Positions 10,101 through 18,474 of a DNA stretch of 64,000 nt are shown one piece after another (position 1 is the first letter of the stretch; the number at the start of each line of letters is the position of its first letter). The position numbers were made by a program, and so were the translations under genes. The DNA lies in the NCBI RefSeq assembly GCF_008698235.1, contig NZ_PEBH01000004.1, forward strand, positions 62,001 to 126,000, in the 5' to 3' direction. Source of the DNA: Bifidobacterium rousetti (GTDB lineage: Bacteria; Actinomycetota; Actinomycetes; Actinomycetales; Bifidobacteriaceae). Below the pieces are notes generated by a model that searched no databases, was not told the DNA's origin, and saw nothing but the letters and a program-made list of their open reading frames with translations.

Positions 10101-10251
10101 CGCCGACAAGGGCTGGGCCAACACGCGCATCGCCGAGAAGATCGGCTCCACCTCTTCCACCGTGAAGAGCGACATCGACTGGCTCACCGCGAACGAGGGC
10201 TACGTGCGTCCCGCGGTCGTCGCCGCCAAGCCCAAGCGCGCCGCGAAGTAG
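7159..10251 (+). CDS. topA: DNA topoisomerase I (type IA)
   Basis: 1030 residues. It relaxes negative supercoils by single-strand passage. The Toprim domain starts at LVIVESPTKAHKI and includes the metal motif ATDEDREGEA (~95). The active-site tyrosine is Tyr328 in ITYMRTDS. C-terminal topoisomerase repeats of the GRYGPYL type follow at roughly 655, 735, 820 and 895. The last ~90 residues are Lys/Ala-rich and end in an HTH-like stretch (ANTRIAEKIGSTSSTVKSDI). The start at 7159 follows AAGGAGAGATC. A -10 box TATGAT lies at 7121-7126. tmk follows after 66 bp. Confidence 0.97.
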   Translation: MANGTKLVIVESPTKAHKISGYLGDGYTVMASVGHIRDLAQPSQVPADEKAKFGKFGVDVDDGFKPYYIVDANKKKTVSELKSALKKADELYLATDEDREGEAIAWHLVETLKPKVPVKRMVFHEITKNAIRQSLTQTRDVDADMVDAQETRRILDRLYGYELSPVLWRKVGPGLSAGRVQSVATRLIVERERERMAFVRAPYWDVTATLSAPGAEGAPVSFDARMTGLDGRRLAGSKDFGADGRLTADGEAAGVRQLDGASAQAIALTLRDAAFTVTSMESKPYRRRPLPPFTTSTLQQTAGNRLGMSSRATMRAAQGLYENGYITYMRTDSVTLSQEAIAAARESVTTHFGERYLSDAPKQYATKTAGAQEAHECIRPAGAHFHDPDELATKVPSDQLKLYTLIWQRTLASQMADATGSTATVKLTAPAGEHGEAAFQASGTVIEFLGFMKATGEGRRGASSSDKASDKAKDDGENGAGKAKSADENASLPPMSEGQRLGASAVEAAGHETQPPARYTEASLVKTLEAKEIGRPSTYASIISTIIDRGYVYERGRALIPSWLAFAVVKLLEKNFPKLVDYQFTAEMENGLDQIAHGKETGRDWLTRFYFGSGRGAAQSADEAHEGLQQQVAQLGDIDARAINTIEIGDGLHVRVGRYGPYLEDMQHLDAEGNPKRASLPDTIAPDELTVAVAHDLIENHSGGPRELGVDPVTGGTVEVRNGRFGPYVALIPPAEAGAGEGTGTSSAAAETTGAKRGSKKQPAAPKPKMASLFKTMSPESITLEDALKLLRLPREVGSYEETNAETGEITESHVIANNGRYGPYLTKTKADGSTETRSLNSEDEIFTVTIDQAKDLFAQPKYRGRGRGAAKPPIRALGNDPESGKPVVIKEGRFGLYLTDGETNRTLPRQYDPATIEPADAYRILAEKRAMGPAPKRGRGGRSGAAGSKAKASAKATKAAPKVSAVEAKRAERRAEVRKLADKGWANTRIAEKIGSTSSTVKSDIDWLTANEGYVRPAVVAAKPKRAAK

Positions 10252-10317
10252 TCGCGAGGTCGCCGCGAATAAGGGACGGACGCCGGGGAATCGCAGGCAG
10301 CAGTTATGGTGGAAGCC

Positions 10318-10992
10318 ATGGCTGGACTGTTCATCTCATTCGAGGGCGTCGACGGCGTGGGCAAGACCACGCAGGTCGAACGGCTGCGCGCGTATCTGGA
10401 ATCGCGCGGACTGGGCGTGGTCGTGACCCGCGAGCCGGGTGGCACCGCATTGGGGCGGGCCATCCGGCGGCTGCTGTTGCATGGGGTGGATGATGGCGAT
10501 TCCGGTCAAGCCGCCGACATCGCGCCGCGCGCGGAGGCGCTGCTGTTCGCCGCCGATCGCGCGCAGCATGTCGCCGAGACGATCCGACCGGCGCTCGAAC
10601 GCGGCGAGGTCGTCATCACCGACCGGTATCTCGACTCGTCGCTGGCGTATCAGGCGGGCGGACGCGAGCTGACCGCCGCCGAAATCCGGGAGTTGAGCAT
10701 GTGGGCGACGGACGGTCTGCTGCCGGTGCGCACGTATCTGCTTGACATGGACCCGTCGCTGTCGCACTTGCGGCTGACCCACGCTGCCGATCGCATGGAA
10801 TCGGCCGGCAACGAGTTCCAGAATCGCACACGACAGGCGTTCCTCGATCTGGCCGCAGGCGAGCCGGAGCGATTCCGCGTGATCGACGCATCGCGATCCA
10901 TCGACGAGGTGTGGGCGACCATCCGGACGGATATTGACGGACTGCTGCTGCGCGAACGGCGCGACGGCGAGAACGGCGGGGAGTCGGCATGA
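10318..10992 (+). CDS. tmk: Thymidylate kinase
   Basis: 224 residues. It phosphorylates dTMP to dTDP. The P-loop [11 protein letters not shown] is at residues 6-16, followed by REPGGT (~41) and the [11 protein letters not shown] motif (~102). The ATG at 10318 follows GGTGGAAG and is preferred over the ATG at 10306. Its stop overlaps the holB start (ATGA), so the two are translationally coupled. The topA-tmk-holB order is a conserved actinobacterial replication block. Confidence 0.95.
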   Translation: MAGLFISFEGVDGVGKTTQVERLRAYLESRGLGVVVTREPGGTALGRAIRRLLLHGVDDGDSGQAADIAPRAEALLFAADRAQHVAETIRPALERGEVVITDRYLDSSLAYQAGGRELTAAEIRELSMWATDGLLPVRTYLLDMDPSLSHLRLTHAADRMESAGNEFQNRTRQAFLDLAAGEPERFRVIDASRSIDEVWATIRTDIDGLLLRERRDGENGGESA

Positions 10993-12140
10993 GCGTGTGG
11001 GATGCGATCGTCGGCCAACGGCCGGTCGTCGAACAACTGAAGGCCATCGCGGCGGGCGAGCCGAGGCAGATCGCGCAGTCGTGGCTGATCTGCGGTCCTC
11101 CCGGATCGGGACGGTCGAACATGGCGCGCGCGTTCGCGGCCGCGCTGGAAAGCCCCGATCACGGCATGGGCGACGAACCGACCAAGGTGACCAGGCAGGT
11201 GCTCGCCGGGACGCACCCGGACGTGAGCGTGCTCGCCACCGACAAGGTGACGATCGGCATCGACGAGGTGCGCGAGCTGATCGGCGTGTCCGAGCAGATG
11301 CCGAGCACCGCGCCGTGGCGGATCATCATCATCGAGGACGTCGACCGCATGCTCGAACGCACCACGAACGTGCTGCTGAAGGAGATCGAGGAGCCGGCCG
11401 AACACTGCATCTGGCTGCTGTGCGCCCCGAGCGCGCAGGACGTGCTGCCGACCATCCGCTCGCGCACGCGCATCGTGAACCTCGCCGTGCCGGGGGCGGA
11501 GTCGGTCGCGAAGTATCTGGAGGAGAGCGTCGGCGCGGAACCGAAGATCGCGAGGCGTGCGGCGCGGCTTTCCGAAGGGCACATCGGCATCGCGAAACTG
11601 TACGCCACCGACGAGCGGGTCATGACCGACCGCGACGAGCTGATCGTCGGCGTGCTCGGGCTGCGTAAGGCGTCGCAGGCCGTGTTGCTCGCCGGATCGC
11701 TGAACGCGAACGCGAAGGCGCAGGCCGAGGTTGATGCGGCGCGTCAGGTCGCGCGCGAGGAGGCGAACTTCCGCCGGGTCAACGGACTCGGGGCCGACGA
11801 TCGCATCCCGCCGAAACTGCGCGGCGCGTACAACGCGATCTCCAAGAAGGACGAGGTGAAGCGCCGTGCCACGCGCCGCAGCCGCGACGTGCTCGACCGC
11901 GCGCTGAACTCGATCGCCTCGATCTACCGCGACGTGGCCGTGATCCAGAACGGTGCGGAGGGCTCGGTCGGTTTGATCAATCTGGAGAACCGTACGGCGA
12001 TCATGGAACTGGCCTCGCGCATGCCGCGCGCCGCCGCCGTGGCGCGACTCGACGAGGTCGCGGTCGCGCGCAGACGTCTCATGGGCAACGGAAACCCCGT
12101 GCTGGTCTTCGAGGCGCTGTTCTGCGCGCTGATGTTCTGA
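10989..12140 (+). CDS. holB: DNA polymerase III delta' subunit
   Basis: 383 residues. It is part of the clamp loader that places the beta clamp on DNA. The N-terminal AAA+ region starts [15 protein letters not shown], with a Walker A-like [12 protein letters not shown] at ~37-48, a degenerate Walker [12 protein letters not shown] (~113) and a sensor-like [10 protein letters not shown]. The C-terminal half is alpha-helical. Overlaps tmk by 4 bp. No terminator-like T tract follows; a palindrome lies 50 bp downstream. Confidence 0.93.
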   Translation: MSVWDAIVGQRPVVEQLKAIAAGEPRQIAQSWLICGPPGSGRSNMARAFAAALESPDHGMGDEPTKVTRQVLAGTHPDVSVLATDKVTIGIDEVRELIGVSEQMPSTAPWRIIIIEDVDRMLERTTNVLLKEIEEPAEHCIWLLCAPSAQDVLPTIRSRTRIVNLAVPGAESVAKYLEESVGAEPKIARRAARLSEGHIGIAKLYATDERVMTDRDELIVGVLGLRKASQAVLLAGSLNANAKAQAEVDAARQVAREEANFRRVNGLGADDRIPPKLRGAYNAISKKDEVKRRATRRSRDVLDRALNSIASIYRDVAVIQNGAEGSVGLINLENRTAIMELASRMPRAAAVARLDEVAVARRRLMGNGNPVLVFEALFCALMF

Positions 12141-12188
12141 GTGTTCTGAGTGCGGTGCTGCAGGTGTGGGACAGTCCGCCTGTGTGTT

Positions 12189-12258
12189 GTTGTCAAAAGT
12201 GTATCCATCGAACACTTTTAACATGTTAAAAGTGTAGTGATTTCACACTTTTGACAAC
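12189..12258. repeat. Nested palindromes downstream of holB
   Basis: An outer inverted repeat GTTGTCAAAAGTGT (12189-12202) pairs with 12245-12258. It encloses a perfect 24-bp palindrome (12212-12235) of half-site ACACTTTTAACA. The core AAAAGTGT occurs four times. It could be a terminator or a multi-site operator. It is AT-rich against a GC-rich background. Confidence 0.75.
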
Positions 12259-12364
12259 GAGAGCGTTTGTACGGGCTGTGTATGCTCGACTGTCATGTGT
12301 GGGGCGCCGGCGTCGGCGCTCAATGGGTGGCACGGTTCTCATTATTCGATGAAATAGGTCAGAT

Positions 12365-12840
12365 GGTGTCAGGGAACGCTCGATGTCTCGGCTCTGGTGA
12401 GAGACGCGTGCGGGTTGGTGACGGGAATGTCTCTCTGGGACGGCGCCAGTGAGCGGTGTGTGTGGGGTTGGTGACGGGTTTCTCTCGTTGGACAGGGCGT
12501 CGGCGAGATGCGAGTGCGGGTTGGTGACGGGAATGTCTTGCTCGGGCGAGGATAGCGGGAGACGGGGGACGGATGGTGGCGGAAACGTCTCACTGAACTG
12601 GGTGTTGACGGGATGTGGGCGTCGGGTAGTGACGGACATGTCTCGCTGGTGCGGTGTCGGTGAGAGACGTATGCCGGGTGGTGGCGTGTGTGTCTCACTG
12701 GGTGGGGTGTCAGTGAGAGCCGTGCGTGACATGGTGACGGAGATGTCCCGCTGGCTTGGTGTTGGCGAGAGATGTGTGTCAGATGGTGGCGGGATTCTCT
12801 CTTGGGGTTGGGTGCTGGCGAGGGGGTGTTGGCGGATGGA
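12365..12840. repeat. Degenerate ~52.5-bp tandem hairpin array (9 units)
   Basis: The box GGTGACGGGAATGTCTC recurs at 12365, 12417, 12470, 12523, 12575, 12628, 12680, 12733 and 12785, with steps of 52 or 53 bp. Each unit carries an inverted repeat of the type GTCTCACTGG ... CAGTGAGAG, near-perfect in the unit at 12680. Units are diverged. Open frames cross it on both strands, but the 52/53 alternation breaks any frame, so I read it as non-coding. Confidence 0.75.
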
Positions 12841-13020
12841 TGCCGTGGCGGCTTGCCGGGCGGGAAGAGTGTGTGGGTGTCGGGCTTCTGTTTGTCCGAT
12901 GGGTGACATGTGTTTCGTTTTATGGGCGGAACGTCTCGGGGGGGGGTATCGATGTATCTAAGGGCTGGGGGTTTGAGCCTGTACTTCATATAACATCTAC
13001 TTCAATGAAGGTGGTACAGG
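12841..13020 (+). promoter_or_regulatory. Promoter region of the surface protein with a G9 tract
   Basis: A run of nine G lies at 12938-12946, about 75 bp before the start codon. A -10-like TATAAC is at 12989-12994. The Shine-Dalgarno GAAGGTGG is just before 13021. The G tract is upstream of the -35 position, where a length change could alter promoter strength. Confidence 0.5.
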
Positions 13021-15702
13021 ATGAGAGAGAATCATCCGTCGGGCCGTCGCTTGATAGCGATTATTGCGGCCGCATGCACATTAAGTTCCTTGGCAATAGT
13101 GCCAGCTGCCAATGCTCAGGATACTCCTGACGCTCCGGTTCCGCAGGCGTCCTTGACGCAGACGAAGGCCGCCGCTGACGCCAAGTGGCAGAAGGCCATC
13201 GATGACGCCAAGGCCGGTGACACCATTACCCTGACCGGTAATGTGTCCGAGAACCTCACGGTGAAGAAGAAGCTGACCATCACCGCCGCGCCGGGTGCCG
13301 TGTATTCCGGCAAACTCTACCTCGCCGCCAGCGCGAAGGGCTCGACGGTCAAGGGCATCACGTTCAACCGTCCGGAAAACACGCCGAATCCGTTGGAGAG
13401 GATACAAGTCAATTCACTCCAGCTTCAGGGCGTGTCGGACGTGACCGTCGAAAACAACACGTTCAACTCCCCGAGCGCGCTGTACAGGGGCTTTGAGTGG
13501 CAGGTCAACGCCGTGGCCGTGTTTGCGAACGTGGAGAACATCGCCATCAGGAACAACACGTTCAACCTCGGTCGCCTCAACGACGCCAACGGCCGAGGCA
13601 ATCAGGCCCAGGATATCAACAGCAATGTCGCCGTCAACCTCATCGGCTACAGCGATAACAACCGGCTGAAGAACGTGCGTATTGAAGGCAACACGGTCAA
13701 CGTGACCAAGCCGTCTGAAGAAGCCACCAAGGTTGCCCCGAGCCAATTCCTGATTGCCAATAGCGGCAGCAGCACCATCACCGTCAAGAACAACACGTTC
13801 GACGGTGCCGCGGACAGCGGCAGGGCTGAATTCGCCGGCGTCGCCGGGGCCAGCCAGGTCGAATTCACCGGCAACACGGTGAAGAACGCGCATTACGGCA
13901 TGTTCCAGGTCGGCGGTTACTCCGGGAATAACAAGATCGCGAAGTTCAAGAGCAACACGTTCGAAAACGTGTTGGATCCGATTCTTAGCTTCAGTGGTTT
14001 CACGGCTGTGAACACGAAGACCGGTTCCGCCTACGAGAAGCTCGGCTCCGCGTTTGACAGCGCCGATGCCTCCGACAGCAAGACCAACATCACGCTGATC
14101 GGCGACCTGAACGGGTCTGCCACTCTTAAGGCTAAGCAAATCTCCGTGGTTGACCTGTGGTATTCCACCGTGTCCGGCACCATCACCAACAAGGGCAACC
14201 TGACTATCAAGCGCGAGGGAAACGGCGATCCGAAACTCCAGACCGGTGCCGTGACCCCGAAGAGTGGTTCCGCCATCGTGAACGAGACCGGCACGACCAC
14301 CATCGAGTCGGGCGAGTTCAAGAGCACTGACGGCTATGCCCTGAAGGCCGAGGCCGGCACCATCAACGTGACCGGCGGATTCTTCTCCTCCAAGGAACAG
14401 ACCGTTTCTGATCGCTCCGCCAAGGGCGTTGTGTCGATCTCGGGCGGCCACTTCAACGTGAAGCCGACCGATCAGGAGCTTGCCAAGGGTTACGTGGCCG
14501 TGCAGGACGGCAAGTACAAGGACTATCCGTGGACGGTTGAGAAGCAAGGTGCCGCGACCGCCACCACGGTGAATGGCAAGATTGCCATCAACCCCGGTGT
14601 CTTCCATGAGAACGAGCAGTTCATGTTCTATGTGGAGAAGGTGCAGGGAAACGTCGATCTTCCAAACTTTGAGCAGAATGGCGTGAAGTATGATTCCAAG
14701 ACCCATGTGGCGACGCTGACACTGGACAAGGACGCCGAGTGGACCACGGATGATTATCCTGTCACGCTGAACTTCGCCAACGTGCCGGCCGGCTGGTACA
14801 CGTTCAAGGTGACCGCTGCCGGCGTGTCCGGCTCCGATGACGCCAAGGACGTGTCCGCGGTGGATGGCAAGAACTCCGCCACGGTGCAGGTCATCGTGCA
14901 GGACGGTCAGGCGCACGTGTCCTACTTCGACGCCGCCGGCAAGCCCACCGACCAGCTGAACTTCGCCTATGAGTGGAAGAATCCGGCTCCGAAGCCGCAG
15001 ACCTTCAAGGTGACGTTTGATTCGCGTGGCGGTTCTGCTGTCGCGTCTCAGACGGTGAAGGCCGGCGAAAAGGCGACGGAGCCCGAGGCTCCGACCCGTG
15101 CCGGGTACACGTTCACGGGTTGGACCTCCGATCCGGAGGGTGCGAACGATTACGACTTCGCTTCCCCGGTGACCGAGGACTTCACGCTGTATGCCCAGTG
15201 GCAGAAGAACTCCACCGGCGGTAACGGCGGTGATAATGGCGGCAACAACGGTGGTTCCGGCAACAACGGCAACAACAACGGCGGTACGACCGTTCCGTCG
15301 GCGACGATCGTTGATGTGGAGCGCTTCTACAACCCGTGGTCGGGCGAGCACTTCTACACGGCCAGTGCGACCGAGCAGTCGGTGTTGCGCTCCGCCGGTT
15401 GGCGTGATGAGGGTGTGGCGTTCCGCATGTCCTCGGACAAGGGCACTCCGGTGTACCGTGTGTACAATCCGGGTGCCAAGCACCTGTTCACGACTTCCGC
15501 CAAGGAGCGTGACGTGCTGATCGAGGCCGGTTGGCGCGACGAGGGCATCGCGTTCTATGTGCCGGATGGTGCGAAGACCGATGTGCACCGCCTGTACAAC
15601 CCGGGCAACGGTGATCACCTGCTGACCACTTCGGCTAACGAGCGTGGTGTGGTCCTGATGCACAAGTGGCGTGACGAGGGCATCGCGTTCAAGGCCCAGT
15701 GA
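13021..15702 (+). CDS. Secreted beta-helix surface protein with InlB-type repeat and DUF5648 C-terminus
   Basis: 893 residues. A signal peptide is present (basic RRLIA, hydrophobic core, AANAQD cleavage near residue 34). Residues ~50-480 resemble a right-handed parallel beta-helix with repeated NNTF/GNTV rungs. Residues ~490-660 are immunoglobulin-like and uncharacterised. An InlB B-repeat (VTFDSRGGS ... YTFTGWT ... LYAQW) lies at ~663-735, then a Gly/Asn linker, then three DUF5648 repeats (RFYNPWSGEHFYT, RVYNPGAKHLFT, RLYNPGNGDHLLT) to the end. There is no LPXTG or membrane anchor, so attachment is probably non-covalent. A glycan-binding or glycan-cleaving role is inferred from the folds. 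Confidence 0.8.
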   Translation: MRENHPSGRRLIAIIAAACTLSSLAIVPAANAQDTPDAPVPQASLTQTKAAADAKWQKAIDDAKAGDTITLTGNVSENLTVKKKLTITAAPGAVYSGKLYLAASAKGSTVKGITFNRPENTPNPLERIQVNSLQLQGVSDVTVENNTFNSPSALYRGFEWQVNAVAVFANVENIAIRNNTFNLGRLNDANGRGNQAQDINSNVAVNLIGYSDNNRLKNVRIEGNTVNVTKPSEEATKVAPSQFLIANSGSSTITVKNNTFDGAADSGRAEFAGVAGASQVEFTGNTVKNAHYGMFQVGGYSGNNKIAKFKSNTFENVLDPILSFSGFTAVNTKTGSAYEKLGSAFDSADASDSKTNITLIGDLNGSATLKAKQISVVDLWYSTVSGTITNKGNLTIKREGNGDPKLQTGAVTPKSGSAIVNETGTTTIESGEFKSTDGYALKAEAGTINVTGGFFSSKEQTVSDRSAKGVVSISGGHFNVKPTDQELAKGYVAVQDGKYKDYPWTVEKQGAATATTVNGKIAINPGVFHENEQFMFYVEKVQGNVDLPNFEQNGVKYDSKTHVATLTLDKDAEWTTDDYPVTLNFANVPAGWYTFKVTAAGVSGSDDAKDVSAVDGKNSATVQVIVQDGQAHVSYFDAAGKPTDQLNFAYEWKNPAPKPQTFKVTFDSRGGSAVASQTVKAGEKATEPEAPTRAGYTFTGWTSDPEGANDYDFASPVTEDFTLYAQWQKNSTGGNGGDNGGNNGGSGNNGNNNGGTTVPSATIVDVERFYNPWSGEHFYTASATEQSVLRSAGWRDEGVAFRMSSDKGTPVYRVYNPGAKHLFTTSAKERDVLIEAGWRDEGIAFYVPDGAKTDVHRLYNPGNGDHLLTTSANERGVVLMHKWRDEGIAFKAQ

Positions 15703-15815
15703 GTCGCTGACCGGGACGTCGTCTCTGTGAGAGGTGTTCGTTTTCGTGGGTGTTTCCTCTCATGACAACGAGCATCCTCTGCTGAACGGTCGATATCCCA
15801 TGGCATGAGACGGAT

Positions 15816-15860
15816 AGGGTTCCGGTCGTCCCCCTGTAGGGGATGGTCGGAACCCTTTTC
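15816..15860 (+). terminator. Intrinsic terminator after the surface protein gene
   Basis: AGGGTTCCG (15816-15824) pairs with CGGAACCCT (15848-15856) around a TCCCC/GGGGA inner stem, followed by TTTTCC. It ends the surface protein transcript and makes an upstream start for the next gene unlikely. Confidence 0.75.
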
Positions 15861-15902
15861 CTGTTTGGGGCGTTGTGGCTTTTGCGTTGCGGGGGTGGTG
15901 TT

Positions 15903-16376
15903 GTGGTTGCGTTTTCCGGGGAGCTGGTGGCGTATTTGCGGTCGTTGCCGGCGGTGGCTGGGGCGTCGTCGACGAGGATCGTGTATGCGGATTGGTTTCG
16001 TCGGGATTGCGTTCGCCGGTATCGTGCGGGCGAGCATCCGGTGGATTTGTTTCGCGAGGCGGGGTTGGATCCGAAGTTGATCGGTTATAAGCGTATCGAG
16101 CGTGCGTTCGCGAGGTGGCGTGCCGAGGCGCGGGTGCCCGCCTTGCCCGCAGGACGCCCGCGTAAGACATCGCATGATCCGGCGGAAAGCGCGGACGATG
16201 TGATCTCCGGTACGGACAGTGCTGGCGGCAGAGATGCGGTCATTCGATCTGATGCCGAGGTCGCGGCCGTGCCCTCTGACCCGCGTGATCTGCTCATCGA
16301 ACAGCAGATCCATTACATCCATTACCTGGAGGAGCGCCTGCGCCGGGCGGAAACGAGCGGATCGCCCGATCGGTGA
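15903..16376 (+). CDS. Small HTH protein, transposase OrfA-like
   Basis: 157 residues from GTG at 15903, behind a GGGGGTGG stretch. An ATG at 15843 is in frame but lies inside the preceding terminator hairpin, so I prefer the GTG. The region VYADWFRRDCVRRYRAGE ... LFREAGLDPKLIGYKRIERAFARW looks like the helix-turn-helix module found in transposase OrfA-like proteins. The C-terminus is acidic and ends in a short helix with IEQQIHYIHYLEERLRRAE, likely a coiled coil. No catalytic transposase partner is next to it. It is followed directly by a cluster of palindromes. Function unknown; it may be a domesticated DNA-binding protein. Confidence 0.6.
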   Translation: MVAFSGELVAYLRSLPAVAGASSTRIVYADWFRRDCVRRYRAGEHPVDLFREAGLDPKLIGYKRIERAFARWRAEARVPALPAGRPRKTSHDPAESADDVISGTDSAGGRDAVIRSDAEVAAVPSDPRDLLIEQQIHYIHYLEERLRRAETSGSPDR

Positions 16377-16379
16377 ATC

Positions 16380-16704
16380 GTCACAACGCGACGATTTGAA
16401 GGGTTTTCGCGTGTTGTGGCAAATTTTGAGGGTAATGAATCCGTCCGGGATTGACACAAGATCTCAGGAATGGCGGAATTCCGGGCTTTTGTGGTTGTGT
16501 GATTCTTGTGTTCGTGGGTTCGGGCCCGAGGATCCGTGTCACAAGACGAGAATCGGGGTGTTTTTCGCGCGTTGTGACACGGATTCTTGTCACAACGCGC
16601 ACGGCAGGCGGTTGATGCGCGCGTTGTGACAAGTTGGGGCGGGATGGGTGCGGGATTAAGCGCGCAATCACACGGTTCCTGTGTTGAAGACCACATGATT
16701 GCGC
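16380..16704. repeat. TTGTGACA palindrome cluster
   Basis: No gene in this 380-bp gap. The box TTGTGACA or its complement recurs at about 16382, 16412, 16538, 16571, 16588 and 16622. A perfect palindrome has GCGCGTTGTGACA (16567-16579) paired with 16588-16600. A further hairpin with arms GCGCAATCA/TGATTGCGC spans about 16660-16704, just outside the treC 3' end. Confidence 0.65.
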
Positions 16705-16757
16705 CGTTCAGCGCACGGCAAACGGTTGACGTTCGCCGAGTGGCGGGAGGGTCCGAC

Positions 16758-18467
16758 TCAGCGGTACCAGACGGACGTCTCGTAAGGGCGCAGGTTTGAG
16801 GCGCCGTCCGCGGCTCCGGCGCGTGGGGCGTCGGCGTAGTTGCCGAGGATGCGCTCGAAACCGTCGAGATCGGGGACTTCGACGCCGGTCCATTCGGTGT
16901 CGTGACCGTGGAAGTTGGCGACCATGATCAGCTCGTGACCCTGCCAGCGCCGGCGGTAGGCGAACACGTCCGGGTGATCCACGGCCAGCGGTTCGACGTC
17001 GCCGAAGGCGATCACGTCCAGTTCCTTGCGCAGGGCGATGAGTCGCTGGTAGTAGTGGTAGATCGAATCCGGGTCGGCGAGCTCCGCGGCGGCGTTGATG
17101 TGATCGCGGTTCGCGTTCACGGCCAGCCACGGTTCGGCCGCGGCGTGATGCGAGGCCGAGGCCGAAGCCGGCGACGACGGCATGAATCCGGCGTACTGCG
17201 AGTCGTCCCACTGCATCGGCGTGCGGGAGTTGTCGCGCGAATGCACCTGGATGATGCGCAGCGCGTCATCGGCCTTCAGGCCCTTGCGCTGGAGGATCTC
17301 GTAGTGGTTGAGGCTCTCCACGTCGCGGAACTGGTCGATCGACGTGTAGTCGGCGTTCGTCATGCCCAGTTCCTCGCCCTGATAGACGTACGGCGTGCCG
17401 CGCAGGCAGTGCATCACCGTGGCGAGCATCTTGGCCGACTCCTTCCAGTAGCGGCCCTCGTCGCCGAAGCGTGAGACCACGCGCGGCTGGTCGTGGTTGC
17501 ACCAGAACACCGCGTTCCATGCGTTATGCGCGGCCATGTTGGTCTGCCAGTCGAAGACGATGCGCTTGAGCCTGGCGAAGTCCGGCGGCACCAGCACCCA
17601 CTTCTCGTTGCCCATGAAGTCGACCTTGAGATGGTGGAAGCTGAACACCATGCTCAACTCGTGGGTGTCGGCGCCGGCGTACCGATAGCACTGCTCCATC
17701 GACGTGGAGGACATCTCGCCGACGGTGATGATGCCCGGATCGGTGCCGAACGTCGCCTCGTTGAGCTCGCGCAGGTATTCGTGGACGCGCGGGCCGTCGG
17801 TGTAGAAGCGGCGGCCGTCGCCGTCCGGATCATCCTCGAACGCGGCCTTGCTGATCAGGTTGATGACGTCGAAGCGGAAGCCGCGCACGCCCTTGCCCAT
17901 CCAGAATCGCACGATCTTCTGGACCTCGTGGCGCACGTCCGGGTTCTCCCAGTCGAGGTCGGCCTGCGTGGGGTCGAACAGGTGCAGGTACCACTCGTCG
18001 AACTCGGGCACGTACGCCCACGCGGGGCCGCCGAACTTGCTCTCCCAGTTCGTCGGCGGCACGCCCGGGCCCTTGCCCTTGCGGAAGTAGAAGAACTTCT
18101 TGTAGTGCGGGTCGCCGGCCATCGCCTTGCGGAACCACTCGTGCTCGGTGGACACATGGTTGAAGACCATGTCGAACATGAGGCCGATGCCGCGCTTGCC
18201 GGCTTCGGCGATGAGCTCCTCGACGTCGGCCATCGTGCCGTACGCCGGGTCGACGTCGTAGTAGTCGGCGACGTCGTAGCCGTTGTCGTTCTGCGGGGAG
18301 ACGAAGAACGGGGTCGACCAGATGTAGTCCGCGCCGAGGTCGGCGATGTAGTCGAGCTTGCCGATCACGCCCCTGAGATCGCCCAGTCCGTCGCCGTTCG
18401 AGTCGGCGAACGACTTCGGGTAGATCTGGTAGACGGTGGCCTTGTGGAAATCGGTGGTGAACGTCAT
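16758..18467 (-). CDS. treC: Trehalose-6-phosphate hydrolase (GH13)
   Basis: 569 residues. It hydrolyses imported trehalose-6-phosphate to glucose and glucose-6-phosphate in the cytoplasm. The GH13 barrel begins TVYQIYPKSFADSNGDG. The nucleophile Asp is at about residue 200 in GFRFDVINLISK, the acid/base Glu in TVGEMSS (~250) and the third Asp in WCNHDQPR (~325). The family alternative is oligo-1,6-glucosidase, but the strong TreC-like segments and the trehalose PTS gene 7 bp upstream favour TreC. The second gene of a treP-treC operon read leftward. A Ser/Ala-rich loop near residue 425 is an insertion. Confidence 0.88.
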   Translation of the reverse strand: MTFTTDFHKATVYQIYPKSFADSNGDGLGDLRGVIGKLDYIADLGADYIWSTPFFVSPQNDNGYDVADYYDVDPAYGTMADVEELIAEAGKRGIGLMFDMVFNHVSTEHEWFRKAMAGDPHYKKFFYFRKGKGPGVPPTNWESKFGGPAWAYVPEFDEWYLHLFDPTQADLDWENPDVRHEVQKIVRFWMGKGVRGFRFDVINLISKAAFEDDPDGDGRRFYTDGPRVHEYLRELNEATFGTDPGIITVGEMSSTSMEQCYRYAGADTHELSMVFSFHHLKVDFMGNEKWVLVPPDFARLKRIVFDWQTNMAAHNAWNAVFWCNHDQPRVVSRFGDEGRYWKESAKMLATVMHCLRGTPYVYQGEELGMTNADYTSIDQFRDVESLNHYEILQRKGLKADDALRIIQVHSRDNSRTPMQWDDSQYAGFMPSSPASASASHHAAAEPWLAVNANRDHINAAAELADPDSIYHYYQRLIALRKELDVIAFGDVEPLAVDHPDVFAYRRRWQGHELIMVANFHGHDTEWTGVEVPDLDGFERILGNYADAPRAGAADGASNLRPYETSVWYR

Positions 18468-18474
18468 GGTGTCC

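Noticed and set aside
12365-12840. CRISPR array
   Set aside because: The repeats are degenerate throughout, there is no constant repeat alternating with unique spacers, and no cas genes are near.
12226-12989. Pro/Ser/Thr/His-rich open frames over the 52.5-bp array
   Set aside because: Several frames on both strands are open, the unit length alternates 52/53 so no frame keeps a repeat, and no Shine-Dalgarno was found.
15843-15902. Upstream ATG as start of the HTH protein
   Set aside because: It lies inside the terminator hairpin of the previous gene; the GTG at 15903 has a better context.
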